Source: Pantoea deleyi (lineage in GTDB: Bacteria; Pseudomonadota; Gammaproteobacteria; Enterobacterales; Enterobacteriaceae). From it: DNA of 64,000 bases. Positions 55,976-64,000 of this stretch are shown one piece after another. The stretch is taken from positions 3,922,423 through 3,986,422 of the forward strand of contig NZ_CP071405.1 of NCBI RefSeq assembly GCF_022647325.1. Direction: 5' to 3'. The notes beneath the pieces are model-generated. The model was not told where the DNA came from, ran no database searches, and saw nothing but the letters and a program-made list of their open reading frames with translations. Every line of letters begins with the position of its first letter. Position 1 is the stretch's first letter. The translations under genes were made by a program, and so were the position numbers.

Positions 55976-57289
55976 ATGAGCAAGCAAGGCGTTTTGCAGC
56001 GCATCTTCAGGCTGCAGGAACATGGCACCACGGTGCGTACCGAAGTGATCGCGGGTATCACCACCTTTCTGACGATGGTCTATATCGTCTTCGTCAATCC
56101 GCAGATCCTCGGCGTCGCCGGTATGGATACGCAGGCCGTGTTTGTGACCACCTGTCTGATTGCCGCCTTCGGCAGCATCCTGATGGGACTATTTGCCAAT
56201 CTGCCGGTGGCGCTGGCGCCTGCGATGGGGCTGAACGCCTTTTTCGCCTTTGTGGTGGTCGGGGCGATGGGCTATTCGTGGCAGGTCGGCATGGGCGCGA
56301 TCTTCTGGGGTGCGGTTGGCCTGCTGATCCTGACGCTGCTGCGGATCCGCTACTGGATGATCGCCAATATTCCGCTGAGCCTGCGCGTCGGCATTACCGC
56401 CGGTATTGGCCTGTTTATCGCCATGATGGGGCTGAAGAATGCCGGTATCATCGTGCCGAACCCCGATACCCTGGTGGCGGTAGGAAATCTGACCTCACAC
56501 AGCGTGCTGTTGGGGGCGCTGGGCTTCTTTATTATCGCTATTCTGGCGTCACGCAATATTCATGCGGCGGTGCTGATCTCCATGGTGATCACCACCGCGA
56601 TCGGCTGGATGCTGGGCGACGTGAAGTTCGTCGGCCTCTTCTCCGCGCCGCCCTCTGTCTCCTCCGTGGTCGGCCAGGTGGATATCAAAGGCGCGTTTAA
56701 CATCGGCATGGCGGGCGTCATCTTCTCCTTTATGCTGGTTAACCTGTTCGACTCCTCCGGCACGCTGATTGGCGTCACCGACAAAGCGGGCCTGACCGAC
56801 GAGAGTGGCACCTTTCCACGGATGCAGCAGGCGCTTTATGTCGACAGCATCAGCTCGGTAAGTGGCGCGCTGGCTGGTACCTCCTCCGTGACCGCCTACA
56901 TCGAAAGCTCTTCGGGTGTGGCGATCGGGGGACGTACCGGCCTGATGGCGGTAGTGACCGGCCTGCTGTTTCTGCTGGTAACCTTCCTGTCACCGCTGGC
57001 CGCGATGGTGCCGGGCTACGCAGCAGCAGGCGCGCTGATCTACGTTGGGGTATTGATGACGGCCAGCCTGTCACGCGTACGCTGGGATGACTTAACGGAA
57101 GCCGTTCCGGCCTTTGTGACCGCCGCCATGATGCCGTTCAGTTTTTCGATCACCGAAGGCATCGCGCTGGGGTTCATCGCTTACTGCGTCATGAAGGTCG
57201 GCACCGGGCGCTGGCGTGAAATCAGCCCCTGCGTGGTGATCGTCGCCCTGCTGTTTGTGCTGAAGATTGTCTTTATCGACGCGCACTAA
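55976..57289 (+). CDS. adeQ: NCS2 purine permease (AdeQ/PurP type)
   Basis: A 437-aa inner-membrane purine:proton symporter with 12-14 helices. EHGTTVRTEVIAGITTFLTMVYIVFVNP, APAMGLNAFFAFVV and NLFDSSGTLIGVTDKAGL match E. coli AdeQ (YieG), a high-affinity adenine carrier. An ATG at 55967 is an alternative start. The gene is divergent from yieH and convergent with the phosphopantetheinyl transferase gene, the yieE-yieG-yieH grouping of E. coli. Confidence 0.92.
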   Translation: MSKQGVLQRIFRLQEHGTTVRTEVIAGITTFLTMVYIVFVNPQILGVAGMDTQAVFVTTCLIAAFGSILMGLFANLPVALAPAMGLNAFFAFVVVGAMGYSWQVGMGAIFWGAVGLLILTLLRIRYWMIANIPLSLRVGITAGIGLFIAMMGLKNAGIIVPNPDTLVAVGNLTSHSVLLGALGFFIIAILASRNIHAAVLISMVITTAIGWMLGDVKFVGLFSAPPSVSSVVGQVDIKGAFNIGMAGVIFSFMLVNLFDSSGTLIGVTDKAGLTDESGTFPRMQQALYVDSISSVSGALAGTSSVTAYIESSSGVAIGGRTGLMAVVTGLLFLLVTFLSPLAAMVPGYAAAGALIYVGVLMTASLSRVRWDDLTEAVPAFVTAAMMPFSFSITEGIALGFIAYCVMKVGTGRWREISPCVVIVALLFVLKIVFIDAH

Positions 57290-57326
57290 TCCCGTTGATG
57301 GCCGCCACCTGCGGGTGGCGGCCTGC

Positions 57327-58076
57327 TCACGTTTCAGGATGCAGCCTGCGTTCGCCTGGCAGGCTGGTGAGCCGCAGGGCATGCGGTCCGATATTGGGTT
57401 TTCCCATCTCTATTTCGCGTAATGCGCGCCACTGAAAGTCACTGTCCATCTCCCAGAGATGCAGACGCTGGGTCGCCGACGACAGGGCACAGGACCAGAC
57501 CAGCATCGGCTCCGCATCACACACCACCTGAATATCGGGATAGAGCGACGAACGCAGCCGCCCCGCGCCGGGCAACAGCCGCAGCGAATCGATCCCCCGT
57601 GCGACCTCACCCGTCAGCTTGAGAATGCTCTGCCGCAGTGTCCAGATCTGCGTCACCGCTTCCATGACATCCTGCTGAGCGTTGATCCAGGCCAGCTCGC
57701 CGGAGGTTAATGCCTGAATCAGCTGCGCCTGCGTCTGCCGGCTGCGCGCATGCACAATCTCCATATCCAGACCGGCCCGTCCGCCCTCTTCCGCCAGCAG
57801 CACCCCCACCGTATTGCCGGTGTAGGCGATACTGAAATCGGGCAGATCGCTGTCGGCAAACACCGGGCGTCCGTTGCTCTGGATAGTCAGGCGCGGCAGC
57901 TCCTGAATGCCATACACCCGCAGCATCAGCTGTGCCAGCAGGGTTCGTGCGGCAAGAAACCGCCCACGCCGCTTGTCAGCAAACTGCTGAGCCGTGTCCG
58001 TAATTGCCTGGGGGATGCGTAAATCATGAGCCGGAAAGGCGGGGTCGCCCGTCCAGCGTACAAAATGACCAGCCAT
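57327..58076 (-). CDS. yieE: YieE-like phosphopantetheinyl transferase
   Basis: A 249-aa protein of the Sfp/AcpT superfamily, which adds phosphopantetheine to carrier proteins. FLAARTLLAQLML, GRPVFADSDLPDFSIAYTGN and the metal motif GLDMEIVHA are present. The second motif reads WTLRQSILKLTG. Compared with the canonical W-x-x-KEA-x-x-K, the Lys-Glu pair is replaced by Arg-Gln, so activity or metal use may differ. E. coli YieE shares this deviation. Confidence 0.85.
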   Translation of the reverse strand: MAGHFVRWTGDPAFPAHDLRIPQAITDTAQQFADKRRGRFLAARTLLAQLMLRVYGIQELPRLTIQSNGRPVFADSDLPDFSIAYTGNTVGVLLAEEGGRAGLDMEIVHARSRQTQAQLIQALTSGELAWINAQQDVMEAVTQIWTLRQSILKLTGEVARGIDSLRLLPGAGRLRSSLYPDIQVVCDAEPMLVWSCALSSATQRLHLWEMDSDFQWRALREIEMGKPNIGPHALRLTSLPGERRLHPET

Positions 58077-58222
58077 CTGTCGCTCCGTGAAAATGGTCAG
58101 ATAATCATCAGTGGCATTGTAAGAATTTTCTTAACGCATTGCACCCGACAACACAAAGAAGAGGCCAAATTCGGAATAGGATGAGCAGAAAGCGCAGACG
58201 GGCAGAAAGGGATATGAGAGAT

Positions 58223-58246
58223 GCGTCGCGATCACCATCGCGACGC
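58223..58246 (-). terminator. Hairpin after the RutE-like gene
   Basis: A perfect 10-bp stem (GCGTCGCGAT/ATCGCGACGC, loop CACC) begins 9 bp beyond the stop codon. No T-run follows on the minus strand, so it may be a transcript-stabilising end. Confidence 0.55.
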
Positions 58247-58254
58247 AAAGCGCA

Positions 58255-58845
58255 TCAGGCGAAGCGGCTTGCCTGTTCGAAGCTCAGGCGCGGCAGGCGC
58301 GGATGCAGTTTCGACGCCTCGCCGTAGCCCAGGTTAATCAGCAGGTTAACCTGATACTGGCCATCCGGGAAAAACGCCTCGTTGATTTTTTCCGGGTTGA
58401 AACCGGACATCGGGCCGGCATCAAGCCCCAGCGAACGGGCCGCGAGGATCAGGTAACCCGCCTGCAGGCTGCTGTTGCGGAAGGCGGTCTCTTTCGCCGC
58501 TTCCGGGCTGCCGGTAAACCAGCTGCGCGCATCCGCATGCGGGAAGAGCGCGGGCAGCTGCTCATAGAATTCGCGGTCCCAGGCCACAATCACCGTCACG
58601 GGCGCGCTCAGGGTCTTATCCAGATTGCCGGAAGAGAGGGCCGGTTTCAGCTTCTCTTTGCCCTCCGCCGAGGTGACGAAAACAAAACGCGCGGGCAGGC
58701 AGTTTGCCGAGGTCGGGCCCAGCACAGTCAGCTCGTAGAGCTGTTCCAGCAGCGCGTGGTCGACCGGCTTATCCTGCCAGTAACTGTGGGTGCGGGCGTC
58801 GTGGAACAGGGTATCCAGTGCGGCATTGTCGAGCGGTGTACTCAT
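58255..58845 (-). CDS. RutE-like NAD(P)H malonic semialdehyde reductase / nitroreductase
   Basis: A 196-aa FMN-dependent nitroreductase-fold protein close to E. coli Rut[60 protein letters not shown] and [10 protein letters not shown]. RutE reduces toxic malonic semialdehyde from uracil breakdown. No other rut gene is nearby, so the role here could be a general detoxifying reductase. Confidence 0.85.
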   Translation of the reverse strand: MSTPLDNAALDTLFHDARTHSYWQDKPVDHALLEQLYELTVLGPTSANCLPARFVFVTSAEGKEKLKPALSSGNLDKTLSAPVTVIVAWDREFYEQLPALFPHADARSWFTGSPEAAKETAFRNSSLQAGYLILAARSLGLDAGPMSGFNPEKINEAFFPDGQYQVNLLINLGYGEASKLHPRLPRLSFEQASRFA

Positions 58846-59086
58846 GCAACTCTCCTTTCTTCTGGCAAAAGGGTCGGCCAGGAATGTTCACGTAGTGGGT
58901 CTGCTTCCGGCCGGATGCGGAACGGGGCAATGCGCGGCGCGCGCTGGCCGCCCCGCAGATCGGCGCCTCTACCGTTATACGACAACGCGGTGCCGCCGCA
59001 AAATAACATATCAGCAAGAATGGGGCAGAAGCGGGAATAACCGGAACAGCAACGGGCCTGACGGCGGACGCCGTCAGGCCTGGGGA
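58846..59086 (-). repeat. Intergenic hairpins between mnmE and the RutE-like gene
   Basis: A perfect 11-bp inverted repeat (GGCCTGACGGC at 59055-59065, GCCGTCAGGCC at 59070-59080) sits 7 bp past the mnmE stop and may terminate or protect its transcript. At 58963-58976 is the 14-mer shared with the dppA-dppB gap, within GC-rich sequence resembling a REP unit. Confidence 0.5.
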
Positions 59087-60451
59087 TTATTTACCGATAC
59101 AGAAGCTGGAGAAGATGCGGCCCAGCAGGTCGTCGGAGGTGAACTCGCCGGTGATCTCGCTCAGCGCCTGCTGCGCCACGCGCAGCTCCTCCGCCAGCAG
59201 TTCACCGGCCCGGGCACCGAGCAGCTGCGCTCTGCCCTGATCCAGATGCGTTGCCGCCAGCTCCAGCGCCTGCAGATGACGACGGCGTGCCAGGAAGCCC
59301 CCCTCCATATTGCCGGCGAAGCCCATGCTCTGTTTGAGGTGATCGCGCAGCGCCTCAACACCCTCGCTGGTGCGCGCCGACAGGCGAATCAGCGTATGGC
59401 CGTTGATCTCGCTCAGCCCCAGAGGCTCACCGGTGACATCCGCCTTGTTGCGAACCACGGTCACCGGCAGTTCCGGCGGCAGACGGGAGATGAAATCGGG
59501 CCAGATAGCCGCTGCTTCGGTGGCATCGGTCGTCGTGCCGTCCACCATAAACAGCACGCGATCCGCCTGTTCAATCTCCTGCCAGGCGCGCTCAATCCCG
59601 ATGCGCTCTACTTCGTCGCTGGCCTCGCGCAGCCCGGCGGTGTCGATGATGTGCAGCGGCATGCCGTCGATATGGATATGCTCGCGCAGAACGTCACGGG
59701 TGGTGCCCGCAATGTCTGTGACGATCGCGGCGTCACGGCCTGCCAGCGCGTTCAGCAGGCTCGATTTGCCCGCGTTAGGCCGCCCCGCGATTACCACCTT
59801 CATCCCTTCACGCAGCAGGCTGCCCTGACGCGCTTCGGCACGGACGGCATCCAGATCGTCGATCACGCTGTTCAGCTGCGCTTCGATTTTGCCGTCAGAG
59901 AGGAAGTCGATCTCCTCATCCGGGAAGTCGATAGCGGCTTCGACATAGATCCGCAGGTGAGTCAGCGCCTCCACAAGGGCGTTAACCCGCGTGGAGAAGA
60001 CGCCCTGCAGCGAGTTGACCGCCGAACGGGCCGCCTGCTCAGAACTGGCATCGATCAGGTCGGCAATCGCTTCGGCCTGCGCCAGGTCGAGCTTGTCATT
60101 CAGAAACGCCCGCTCCGAAAACTCACCCGGCTGGGCGATACGCACGCCCGGCAGCGCCACGATGCGCTTCAGCAACAGATCGAGGATCACCGGGCCGCCA
60201 TGGCCCTGCAGCTCCAGCACATCTTCGCCGGTAAAGGAGTGAGGACCGGGGAACCACAGCGCGATGCCCTGATCCAGCACGCCGCCGTCGCTGTCAGTGA
60301 AAGGCAGATAGTCGGCATAGCGCGGCTTCGGCAGCTTGCCCAGCAGCTGACGGGCGACCTCTGCCGCCTGCGCGCCGGAGACGCGCAGAATACCGACGCC
60401 GCCACGGCCGGGCGGCGTTGCCTGGGCAACAATAGTATCGCTGTGGCTCAT
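59087..60451 (-). CDS. mnmE: MnmE, tRNA U34 modification GTPase
   Basis: With MnmG it installs the carboxymethylaminomethyl group on wobble uridine. Length is 454 aa. The N-terminal folate-binding domain, P-loop [14 protein letters not shown], switch [14 protein letters not shown], and the catalytic C-terminal FCIGK are all present. Position beside yidC is conserved in gammaproteobacteria. Confidence 0.98.
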   Translation of the reverse strand: MSHSDTIVAQATPPGRGGVGILRVSGAQAAEVARQLLGKLPKPRYADYLPFTDSDGGVLDQGIALWFPGPHSFTGEDVLELQGHGGPVILDLLLKRIVALPGVRIAQPGEFSERAFLNDKLDLAQAEAIADLIDASSEQAARSAVNSLQGVFSTRVNALVEALTHLRIYVEAAIDFPDEEIDFLSDGKIEAQLNSVIDDLDAVRAEARQGSLLREGMKVVIAGRPNAGKSSLLNALAGRDAAIVTDIAGTTRDVLREHIHIDGMPLHIIDTAGLREASDEVERIGIERAWQEIEQADRVLFMVDGTTTDATEAAAIWPDFISRLPPELPVTVVRNKADVTGEPLGLSEINGHTLIRLSARTSEGVEALRDHLKQSMGFAGNMEGGFLARRRHLQALELAATHLDQGRAQLLGARAGELLAEELRVAQQALSEITGEFTSDDLLGRIFSSFCIGK

Positions 60452-60465
60452 AAATTTTCTCTCGC

Positions 60466-60499
60466 TACAAAAAACACAGGCGGTCGCTTTGACCGCCTG
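60466..60499 (-). terminator. Terminator of the rpmH-rnpA-yidD-yidC unit
   Basis: A perfect 9-bp stem (CAGGCGGTC/GACCGCCTG, arms 60477-60485 and 60491-60499) is followed on the minus strand by TTTTTT, between yidC and mnmE. Confidence 0.9.
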
Positions 60500-60539
60500 A
60501 GATTAGACTTTTTCCGCGCGGGACAGTGCCCGCGAGGGC

Positions 60540-62186
60540 TTACGCTTTCTTCTTGTCGCGGCTATGCAGACCACGTTTTTCCAGGCCGCGATAGATCAGC
60601 TGCTGCTGGAGAATGGTCACCAGGTTGCTGACGATGTAGTACAGCACCAGACCTGACGGGAACCACAGGAAGAAGACGGTAAAGATCACCGGCATGTAGG
60701 TCATGATCTTCTGCTGCATCGGATCGGTCACGGTGGTCGGTGACATCTTCTGAATGAAGAACATGGTGATACCCATCAGAATCGGCAGGATGTAGTAAGG
60801 GTCCTGCGCTGACAGGTCATGGATCCAGAGAACAAATGGTGCATGACGCAGTTCAACCGAGCCTGACAGCATGTAGTAGAGCGCCAGGAAGATGGGCATC
60901 TGAATCACCAGCGGCAGACAGCCACCCAGCGGATTCACTTTCTCTGCTTTATACAGGGCCATCATTTCCTGGCTCTGCTTCTGCTTGTCATCACCCAGAC
61001 GCTCACGCATAGCCTGAATTTTTGGCTGCAGCATGCGCATCTTGGCCATCGAGGTGTACTGCGCTTTGGTCAGCGGGTACATGATGCCACGCACGATGAA
61101 GGTGATGACGATAATGGAGAAGCCCCAGTTACCGATGAAGCTGTGGATAAATTTCAGCAGCTTGAACAGCGGCTGAGAGATAAACCACAACCAGCCGTAA
61201 TCGACGGTCAGATCAAGGTGCGGCGCAATCGCGGCCATCTTGTCCTGAATTTCCGGGCCGACCCACAGCGTTGCACCCAGATTCTGCTGTGCGCCTGCGG
61301 CAATGGTGACCGGTGCAGATTTGTAGCCAATCGCCGCAACGCCGTTACCCAGGTTGCTGGTGTAAAGGGTGTTGGTGCCGTCGGTACGCGGCACCCAGGC
61401 CGTGGCAAAGTACTGCTGCAGCATCGCTACCCAGCCATTGCTGGTCGTCGCGCTCAGGTTCTCGTTATCCGCGATGGTGTCGAATTTGTACTTCTCATAT
61501 TTCGAATCGCTGGTGGAGTAAGCCGCGCCACGGAAGGTGTGCAGAGCAAAGTTGTTGCTGCCGGTATCGCGATGCTTAGGCAGATCGATGGTCTGCTTCA
61601 GCTGGCCAAACAGGGACACTTCCAGCGGCTGCTGAGTGGTGTTGTTGACATGATAATCGACATTAACGGCATATTCGCCACGCTTGAAGATGAAGGTTTT
61701 GGTGTAAACCACGCCATTTTCAGCGGTGAAGGTCATCGGCACACGCAGCTCGGACTGGCCATCGGCCATCTCGAAGTGATCCTGCGCCGCAGTGAACAGC
61801 GGACGCGCGCCGTTGTTCGGGTTATCCGGGCCGTTACGACCGGTTAATCCGCTCTGAGCCTGATAAACAAACGCTGGCGTGGTTTCAAGCAGCTGGAACG
61901 GCTGATCAGAACCCAGTTTGTCCGGGAAAGTCAGCAGCTGAGCCTGCTCAACATCACCGCCGCGGGTGTTGATATTCAATGACAGGACATCAGTCTTAAC
62001 GGTGATCGTCTGGCCCTGACCGCTGGCCGGTACACCCTGACTGGCGGTATCACCCGCTACGCTGTTGGTGCCTTGTGTGGTCTGGGTCTGCTGTGGCTGC
62101 GGAGCGTGGTCCGTCTGCCAGGCTTGCCAGATCATAAAGGACACGAACAGAAAAGCGATGAGAAAGAGATTGCGTTGCGAATCCAT
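60540..62186 (-). CDS. yidC: YidC, inner-membrane protein insertase
   Basis: A 548-aa Oxa1/YidC insertase. The N-terminal anchor ([20 protein letters not shown]), periplasmic beta domain, and five conserved helices ([22 protein letters not shown] with the hydrophilic-groove arginine, [36 protein letters not shown]) are complete. The basic C-terminus (SRDKKKA) is present. Confidence 0.98.
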   Translation of the reverse strand: MDSQRNLFLIAFLFVSFMIWQAWQTDHAPQPQQTQTTQGTNSVAGDTASQGVPASGQGQTITVKTDVLSLNINTRGGDVEQAQLLTFPDKLGSDQPFQLLETTPAFVYQAQSGLTGRNGPDNPNNGARPLFTAAQDHFEMADGQSELRVPMTFTAENGVVYTKTFIFKRGEYAVNVDYHVNNTTQQPLEVSLFGQLKQTIDLPKHRDTGSNNFALHTFRGAAYSTSDSKYEKYKFDTIADNENLSATTSNGWVAMLQQYFATAWVPRTDGTNTLYTSNLGNGVAAIGYKSAPVTIAAGAQQNLGATLWVGPEIQDKMAAIAPHLDLTVDYGWLWFISQPLFKLLKFIHSFIGNWGFSIIVITFIVRGIMYPLTKAQYTSMAKMRMLQPKIQAMRERLGDDKQKQSQEMMALYKAEKVNPLGGCLPLVIQMPIFLALYYMLSGSVELRHAPFVLWIHDLSAQDPYYILPILMGITMFFIQKMSPTTVTDPMQQKIMTYMPVIFTVFFLWFPSGLVLYYIVSNLVTILQQQLIYRGLEKRGLHSRDKKKA

Positions 62187-62188
62187 CG

Positions 62189-62446
62189 TTAATGTTCTCT
62201 GGTATCAAAGGTTTTTGGCGGCACAGGATCGTCACCACCCGGGTTCAAGGGGTGGCATTTTAATACGCGTTTTAACGTCAACCAACTGCCTTTTATCAGG
62301 CCAAACCTGCGTAACGCCTCAATTCCATAATGAGAGCAGGTAGGATGAAACCGACAGTGTGGTCCCAGTAATGGACTGATACCGCGTTGATAGACGCGTA
62401 TCAGGACGATCAGGAGCCGCGCGCCAGGCGACAGTGACGACGCCAT
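62189..62446 (-). CDS. yidD: YidD, membrane protein insertion efficiency factor
   Basis: An 85-aa protein with the family signature: [28 protein letters not shown] (three conserved Cys/His positions) and [12 protein letters not shown]. It aids YidC-dependent insertion. It overlaps the rnpA end by 37 bp and stops 2 bp before the yidC start. Confidence 0.95.
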   Translation of the reverse strand: MASSLSPGARLLIVLIRVYQRGISPLLGPHCRFHPTCSHYGIEALRRFGLIKGSWLTLKRVLKCHPLNPGGDDPVPPKTFDTREH

Positions 62447-62769
62447 AATTTCTCCAACGCTTCCGCCAGCATACGGTTGTCCAGATCGGCAACCCCCTTC
62501 TTCGCGACGACCACGAAGTCCATCGACGGCAGTTCATGCTGACGCAGGCGAAAGCTTTCGCGGGTCAATCGCTTGATCCGGTTGCGTTCATGCGCGCGTT
62601 TAACATGTTTTTTAGCGACGGTGAGACCGATGCGGGGATGCCCCAGCGCGTTAAGGCGGCCGAGAATAGTGATTTGCGGCGTGCCAGCCCGTTGTGGCTG
62701 CTGGAAGACGAAAGTGAAATGAGTGGGAGTTAACAAACGTAACTCCCTGGGAAATGCGAGCTTACCCAT
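62410..62769 (-). CDS. rnpA: RnpA, protein subunit of ribonuclease P
   Basis: A 119-aa basic protein that supports 5' maturation of tRNAs. The RNR motif is in [16 protein letters not shown], with [10 protein letters not shown] near the start. It lies 14 bp downstream of rpmH. Confidence 0.97.
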   Translation of the reverse strand: MGKLAFPRELRLLTPTHFTFVFQQPQRAGTPQITILGRLNALGHPRIGLTVAKKHVKRAHERNRIKRLTRESFRLRQHELPSMDFVVVAKKGVADLDNRMLAEALEKLWRRHCRLARGS

Positions 62770-62783
62770 CAGGGCTTGCTTTA

Positions 62784-63521
<738 letters not shown>

Positions 63522-64000
63522 GTGTCACTTACGCTTTGGCAACAGTGTCTTGCCCGTTTGCAGGATGAGCTTCCTGCCACCGAATTCAGCATGTGGATCC
63601 GTCCACTGCAGGCTGAGTTAAACGACAATACGCTTGCCTTGTATGCTCCAAATCGCTTCGTACTCGACTGGGTTCGGGACAAATACCTCAACAGCATCAA
63701 TGCCCTGCTGAATGAATTCTGTGGGCCTAATGTGCCGGCGCTGCGGTTTGAAGTCGGCACGCGCCCGGTTCAGCAGCCTGCGGCCGCGGTGAGCCAGCCG
63801 GTCATGGCGAGCGTCAGCGCGCCCGTGATGCCGGTGCAGAGCCACGTTCGTCCGGCACCGGCGCAGATCGTGCGTCCCAGCTGGGATAACGTTCCGGCGC
63901 CAGCCGACGTCACGTATCGCTCCAATGTGAATAACCGTCATAACTTCGATAACTTCGTCGAGGGTAAATCCAACCAGCTGGCGCGCGCGGCGGCACGTCA
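63522..64000 (+). CDS. dnaA: DnaA, chromosomal replication initiator (5' part only)
   Basis: The N-terminal 159 codons of DnaA, cut by the window end. It begins with GTG ([18 protein letters not shown]), contains domain I ([33 protein letters not shown]), a Pro/Ala/Val-rich domain II linker, and the start of the AAA+ domain III ([19 protein letters not shown]). Position next to rpmH is universal in this order. Confidence 0.98.
   Translation, partial: MSLTLWQQCLARLQDELPATEFSMWIRPLQAELNDNTLALYAPNRFVLDWVRDKYLNSINALLNEFCGPNVPALRFEVGTRPVQQPAAAVSQPVMASVSAPVMPVQSHVRPAPAQIVRPSWDNVPAPADVTYRSNVNNRHNFDNFVEGKSNQLARAAAR

Noticed and set aside
58790..60631. A 613-codon open frame opposite mnmE
   Set aside because: Shadow of mnmE running through intergenic hairpins and into the end of yidC; no family features.

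Overview
This 64 kb window is a chromosomal segment from a member of the Enterobacterales, most likely Erwiniaceae and probably Pantoea. The basis is protein similarity recalled from E. coli families, the order rpmH-rnpA-yidD-yidC-mnmE next to dnaA, a cellulose operon that mixes type I and type II genes, and GC-rich coding sequence throughout. No database search was possible. Species is not assigned.

Layout. (1) 1-12.8 kb: cellulose synthesis. The end of bcsG (+) converges on the operon bcsO-bcsQ-bcsA-bcsB-bcsC-bcsD-bcsZ (-). (2) 13.2-19.1 kb: dipeptide ABC importer dppABCDF (-). (3) 19.1-20.4 kb: a gene-poor stretch with a duplicated element of about 180 bp and tRNA-Pro(UGG). (4) 20.5-27.7 kb: eptB, ohr/ohrR peroxide defence, a small HD alarmone hydrolase, yiaG, a gamma-glutamyltransferase-like gene and lipoprotein yiaF. 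(5) 27.8-34.2 kb: mannitol operon mtlADR behind an array of CRP sites, then yibL, a VirK/YbjX gene and sodA. (6) 34.4-44.3 kb: a class III aminotransferase with a divergent DeoR regulator, fdhD, formate dehydrogenase fdoGHI-fdhE, yibF and a SymE-like fragment. (7) 44.3-50.6 kb: the accessory region, a decayed contact-dependent inhibition locus (cdiB-cdiA-cdiI) interrupted by a 3.5 kb remnant of a ColE1-type plasmid. (8) 50.9-64 kb: glyQS, wecH, yieH, an NCS2 purine permease, a phosphopantetheinyl transferase, a RutE-like reductase, mnmE, yidC, yidD, rnpA, rpmH and the start of dnaA.

Most interesting observations. The cdiA N-terminal secretion domain is split by a plasmid segment holding the end of mbeB, mbeD, a Tle1-type (DUF2235) phospholipase effector with a DUF2931 lipoprotein as likely immunity partner, and a truncated RNAI/RNAII origin. 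A five-base sequence is present at both junctions, and joining the flanks across it restores the cdiA reading frame. Downstream, a cdiA C-terminal toxin module (VENN motif, glycine-rich hydrophobic tail) survives with a small membrane protein as likely immunity. Separately, the formate dehydrogenase alpha subunit carries Cys at residue 196, where E. coli FdoG has selenocysteine. The selA-selB genes that follow yibF in E. coli are absent here. BcsB has a long Ala/Pro-rich extension built from a 35-residue tandem repeat.
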